Position numbers and translations under genes: made by a program
Notes under the pieces: generated by a model
The model's input: only the letters and a program-made list of their open reading frames with translations
The model's database searches: none
What the model was told of the DNA's origin: nothing
From: Thermotogaceae bacterium
Lineage (GTDB): Bacteria > Thermotogota > Thermotogae > Thermotogales > Thermotogaceae
DNA: 6,882 bases
Assembly (NCBI GenBank): GCA_021161105.1
Contig: JAGHBG010000108.1
Span: 1 to 6,882 of the forward strand
Direction of reading: 5' to 3'
Shown here: one piece after another, positions 4,699 through 6,882 of the stretch
How the letters are laid out: each line of letters begins with the position of its first letter
Position numbering within the stretch: position 1 is the first letter of the stretch

Positions 4699-5970
4699 GT
4701 GAAAAAAATCATATTGAGCGCAATCATCCTGCTCAGCGCTTTTCTCATGGCTAAACCTTACATACAGTTTTCGTTCTCTGGAACAGGCGATCTCTCTGAT
4801 CTGGCTAAAGGCTACACGATATCAAGTGTCACGGATTCTGAAAGATTTTACATCTACTTCTCCGAGGCATTTAAAGTGATTTTTAAAGAAGTGAAATTCC
4901 AGGATTTTTTCACTTCCGAAAATATACTTAGTGGAAACTTCAAAGAAGCGGAGTACAGGTTAATATTAAATGTAAACGATTTTTCCCTGAACTACTTTAA
5001 AAAGAAAAAAGAATATCTGAAAGATAACGAAAACGGAGATTACATTCTGATAAATGGCAACTATATAAGAGTCTATGTTGGAGAATGGTACAGATACGAT
5101 TATGAGAAAGATAGATACATACTGGATAAAAAGAATGGAAGGTATGTCAAATCGATAGATGGCAAGTATTACTATTACTTTGGAGACTTTTACAGAAGGA
5201 TTCCGGTTGAAGAAACATGGGCAAGAATGAAGATTGATGTAGATTATGAATTATATGACGGAAAAGAAGAAATCATTAATGGAACATTTAAAAAGGGTGT
5301 TGAAAAAAGGCTTGTATATTACACATACGATGAACTCAACAGGAAAATTGTGAGGCATTTTGAAAACGAGAAATTATGGATGAGTGATATAGCAGAAGAG
5401 CTTTCTAAAAAGGTGTTAAACGATTTAAAGAAGGAATTTGTGATAGAAGCGAATCTTATAGATTACAAAGATGTTGTGGTTATAATTGACAAGGGAAGAG
5501 AAGAAGGCGTTAAACCCGAAATGGCTTTTGAAAGCAAAGGAAATATTTTTGTGGTGAGGGAGGTGACACAAAACACTTCAGAAGCTGAAATCGTAAAATA
5601 TTCGAGTGTTCCTATCAGAGAAGTAAAGTCCCTCAGAGAGGATCAGAACTTTAGATATCCGTCTTTGTTTCACATTGGAGCTGGATATTCTAATTTAAGC
5701 GGGGTTTATCTTTTACTGGGTCTGCGGTCAATTGATCTCAGCTGGAGAGAAAAGTCTTACGGAGGAGTTCTTGTCTCATACGACCTGTTAGGCAATGAGG
5801 TCAAGTATGGTGTTGATTTCAGAATGAAGTTGTATAAAGGTTTTTTTGCCGGTTTTTCTACATCGAAAGATTATTCCATGTTTTATGGAGGAATATCTGT
5901 ATTCAATTTCAATCCATACATTGGATTATCGGATAAGGGTTTTGTCTTCGGGGGTGACCTGTCATGGTAA
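4699..5970 (+). CDS. Exported CsgG-like/FlgT-C-like protein with Gly/Tyr-rich insertion and barrel-like C-terminus
   Basis: 423 residues from GTG 4699-4701, placed 6 bases after GGGGGTG. Residues 1-18 are a signal peptide (MKKIILSAIILLSAFLMA). From about 48 to 95 a CsgG-like start is visible: helix FSEAFKVIFKEVKFQDFF, then strand EAEYRLILNVND. Residues about 103-167 are a Gly/Tyr-rich insert of hairpin-like units (NGDYILINGNYIRVYVGEWY, NGRYVKSIDGKYYYYFGDFY). The partner strands (TWARMKIDVDYELYDGKEEI) follow at 173-192, and a helix DIAEELSKKVLNDL at 230-243. Residues 248-305 (IDYKDVVVIIDKGREEGVKP and on) look like the FlgT C-terminal fold. About 320-423 has alternating strands ending GGDLSW, as in an envelope beta-barrel. 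Homologies are by fold pattern, not close identity. Its stop overlaps the next start by 7 bases, so the two are translated together. Function unknown; an oligomeric envelope structure is possible. Confidence 0.85.
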   Translation: MKKIILSAIILLSAFLMAKPYIQFSFSGTGDLSDLAKGYTISSVTDSERFYIYFSEAFKVIFKEVKFQDFFTSENILSGNFKEAEYRLILNVNDFSLNYFKKKKEYLKDNENGDYILINGNYIRVYVGEWYRYDYEKDRYILDKKNGRYVKSIDGKYYYYFGDFYRRIPVEETWARMKIDVDYELYDGKEEIINGTFKKGVEKRLVYYTYDELNRKIVRHFENEKLWMSDIAEELSKKVLNDLKKEFVIEANLIDYKDVVVIIDKGREEGVKPEMAFESKGNIFVVREVTQNTSEAEIVKYSSVPIREVKSLREDQNFRYPSLFHIGAGYSNLSGVYLLLGLRSIDLSWREKSYGGVLVSYDLLGNEVKYGVDFRMKLYKGFFAGFSTSKDYSMFYGGISVFNFNPYIGLSDKGFVFGGDLSW

Positions 5971-6882
5971 AAAGGCTGTTTTTAATCGTTCTGTTTTTAA
6001 TAATACAAGTTTTTGCATTTTCAACGGGAGTCAGGGTAATAATCCTTAACAGCAATTCTGTGAATATACCGGAAAATTTTAAGAATGAAATAACGAAAAA
6101 GCTTGCAAATGTTGCAGAATCACTTGGTTTAAATACAGACGAGAGGCCTGCAAGGTATGGACTGGTATTTCACATCACCGGCCTGAAAAAAGATAGCAAA
6201 AGAATTAAGAAAGTTGAATTTGTAAGAGATGACAAATATGGCGGTTATGTGTATTTTGCCGGTTCCTATTACAGAGCTTATCACACCCTGTACGAGTATG
6301 ATTATAAGAAGAAAAGATTCGTTCAGGATGAGTACGGCAATTACGTTCGGCTTTCGAACTACATCTGGGCAAGAGACGAGGATGAAAAATTTGTAGGATT
6401 TACAGGTTTTTATAAAAGGACCGTAAAATACATAAATGATGAAAAAATATGGCTTTACGCTTCTATAACTTTTATTGACTTCAAAAATTCTTTTGTTCTT
6501 TTCCAGAAAAGCTATGTTTTTACCGGGAGCTCTTATGATGAAATTCTAAAAAGCATGGATATAAACATCAAAAAAGAAAAATTCTACTCAGAAAAACCCA
6601 CCATTGCTTTTTATGAAGATTCTCTTTCTCCACTCGGAGGTTTTGTAAAGAAGTACTTTTATCAAGAAGAACGATACACCATGTATGATCGTTCTTATTT
6701 GAATTACCTTTTCAAAGAAATGAAATATCAGGATCTGATCAGCGGTGGTGAAGAAGTTGGAACTTATTTAAAGCCTGCTCGTTACCTTGCAGTTGTAAAG
6801 ATATTAAACAGCAGCTACAAACTTATAGAATCAACTGAATACCTCATATTCTCCAATCCTGTAAATGGCGAATATGTAGGAA
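5964..6882 (+). CDS. Exported paralogue of the preceding gene with the module repeated (partial, runs off the right edge)
   Basis: Open from ATG 5964-5966 to the window end: 306 codons, no stop. The ATG lies in ATGGTAA, overlapping the preceding stop; no strong Shine-Dalgarno is needed if translation is coupled. Signal peptide 1-18 (MVKRLFLIVLFLIIQVFA). Module 1: helix about 36-57, PARYGLVFHITG (62-73), Gly/Tyr insert about 84-151 (GGYVYFAGSYYRAY, YEYDYKKKRFVQDEYGNYV), then FYKR and strands KIWLYASITFIDFKNSF. Module 2 begins at about 231: YDRSYLNYLFKEMKYQDLI, PARYLAVVKILN (271-282) and the start of another insert NGEYVG. FYKR...W...I...D.K lines up with FYRR...W...I...YDGK of the upstream protein, so the two genes are related. 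Likely exported to the same place. No known family recognised beyond a CsgG-like core; total length and C-terminus are unknown. Confidence 0.88.
   Translation, partial: MVKRLFLIVLFLIIQVFAFSTGVRVIILNSNSVNIPENFKNEITKKLANVAESLGLNTDERPARYGLVFHITGLKKDSKRIKKVEFVRDDKYGGYVYFAGSYYRAYHTLYEYDYKKKRFVQDEYGNYVRLSNYIWARDEDEKFVGFTGFYKRTVKYINDEKIWLYASITFIDFKNSFVLFQKSYVFTGSSYDEILKSMDINIKKEKFYSEKPTIAFYEDSLSPLGGFVKKYFYQEERYTMYDRSYLNYLFKEMKYQDLISGGEEVGTYLKPARYLAVVKILNSSYKLIESTEYLIFSNPVNGEYVG

Noticed and set aside
5846..6049. Plus-strand 67-codon frame across the junction of the exported pair
   Set aside because: Out-of-frame shadow of both genes, with no ribosome-binding site.
1..6882. tRNA, rRNA, CRISPR array or riboswitch
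   Set aside because: No cloverleaf, regularly spaced repeats or recognisable conserved RNA motif were seen on reading both strands; a covariance-model scan could not be run.

Overview
The window is AT-rich bacterial DNA with compact gene spacing, strong GGAGG/GGTG ribosome-binding sites and several GTG starts. A THEP1-type NTPase, a stand-alone predicted envelope beta-barrel protein and a pair of exported proteins with barrel-like or CsgG-like parts suggest Thermotogota (Thermotogales/Kosmotogales-like). This is inferred from gene content and style only; there is no rRNA or other phylogenetic marker here.

Left part (1-2214, all on the minus strand): in transcription order, a complete three-Cys-motif DUF5131 (phage Gp37/Gp68-like) protein; a membrane-anchored NlpC/P60 cysteine peptidase whose last ~40 codons sit in another frame after a G run; a hicB-hicA toxin-antitoxin pair with its own TATAAT box and a dyad around it; and directly after hicA a 5'-truncated, stop-interrupted remnant that looks like a permuted NlpC/P60 (YiiX/YebB-like) protein running off the left edge. 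The HicBA pair therefore lies between two damaged genes of the same broad peptidase superfamily.

Middle part (2215-3105) has no intact gene. Its plus strand carries a perfect Shine-Dalgarno followed by a 21-codon ORF, then open stretches in shifting frames that end in a LysM-like tail; I read it as a decayed gene. It is followed by an intact signal-peptide protein (3106-3891) with a beta-barrel look and no recognised family. Between that gene and the THEP1 gene, 3892-4107 holds another small vestige on the minus strand.

Right part: the THEP1 NTPase gene (minus) is divergent from a translationally coupled pair (plus; 7-base overlap) of related exported proteins. Both are built from the same module: a CsgG-like alpha/beta core whose strand-strand loop is expanded by a Gly/Tyr-rich series of hairpin-like G-x-Y repeats. 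The first protein adds a FlgT-C-like segment and a ~100-residue barrel-like C-terminus; the second carries the module at least twice and continues past the right edge. This pair is the most likely place for an undescribed system, possibly an envelope-spanning complex, and I cannot assign it a known function.
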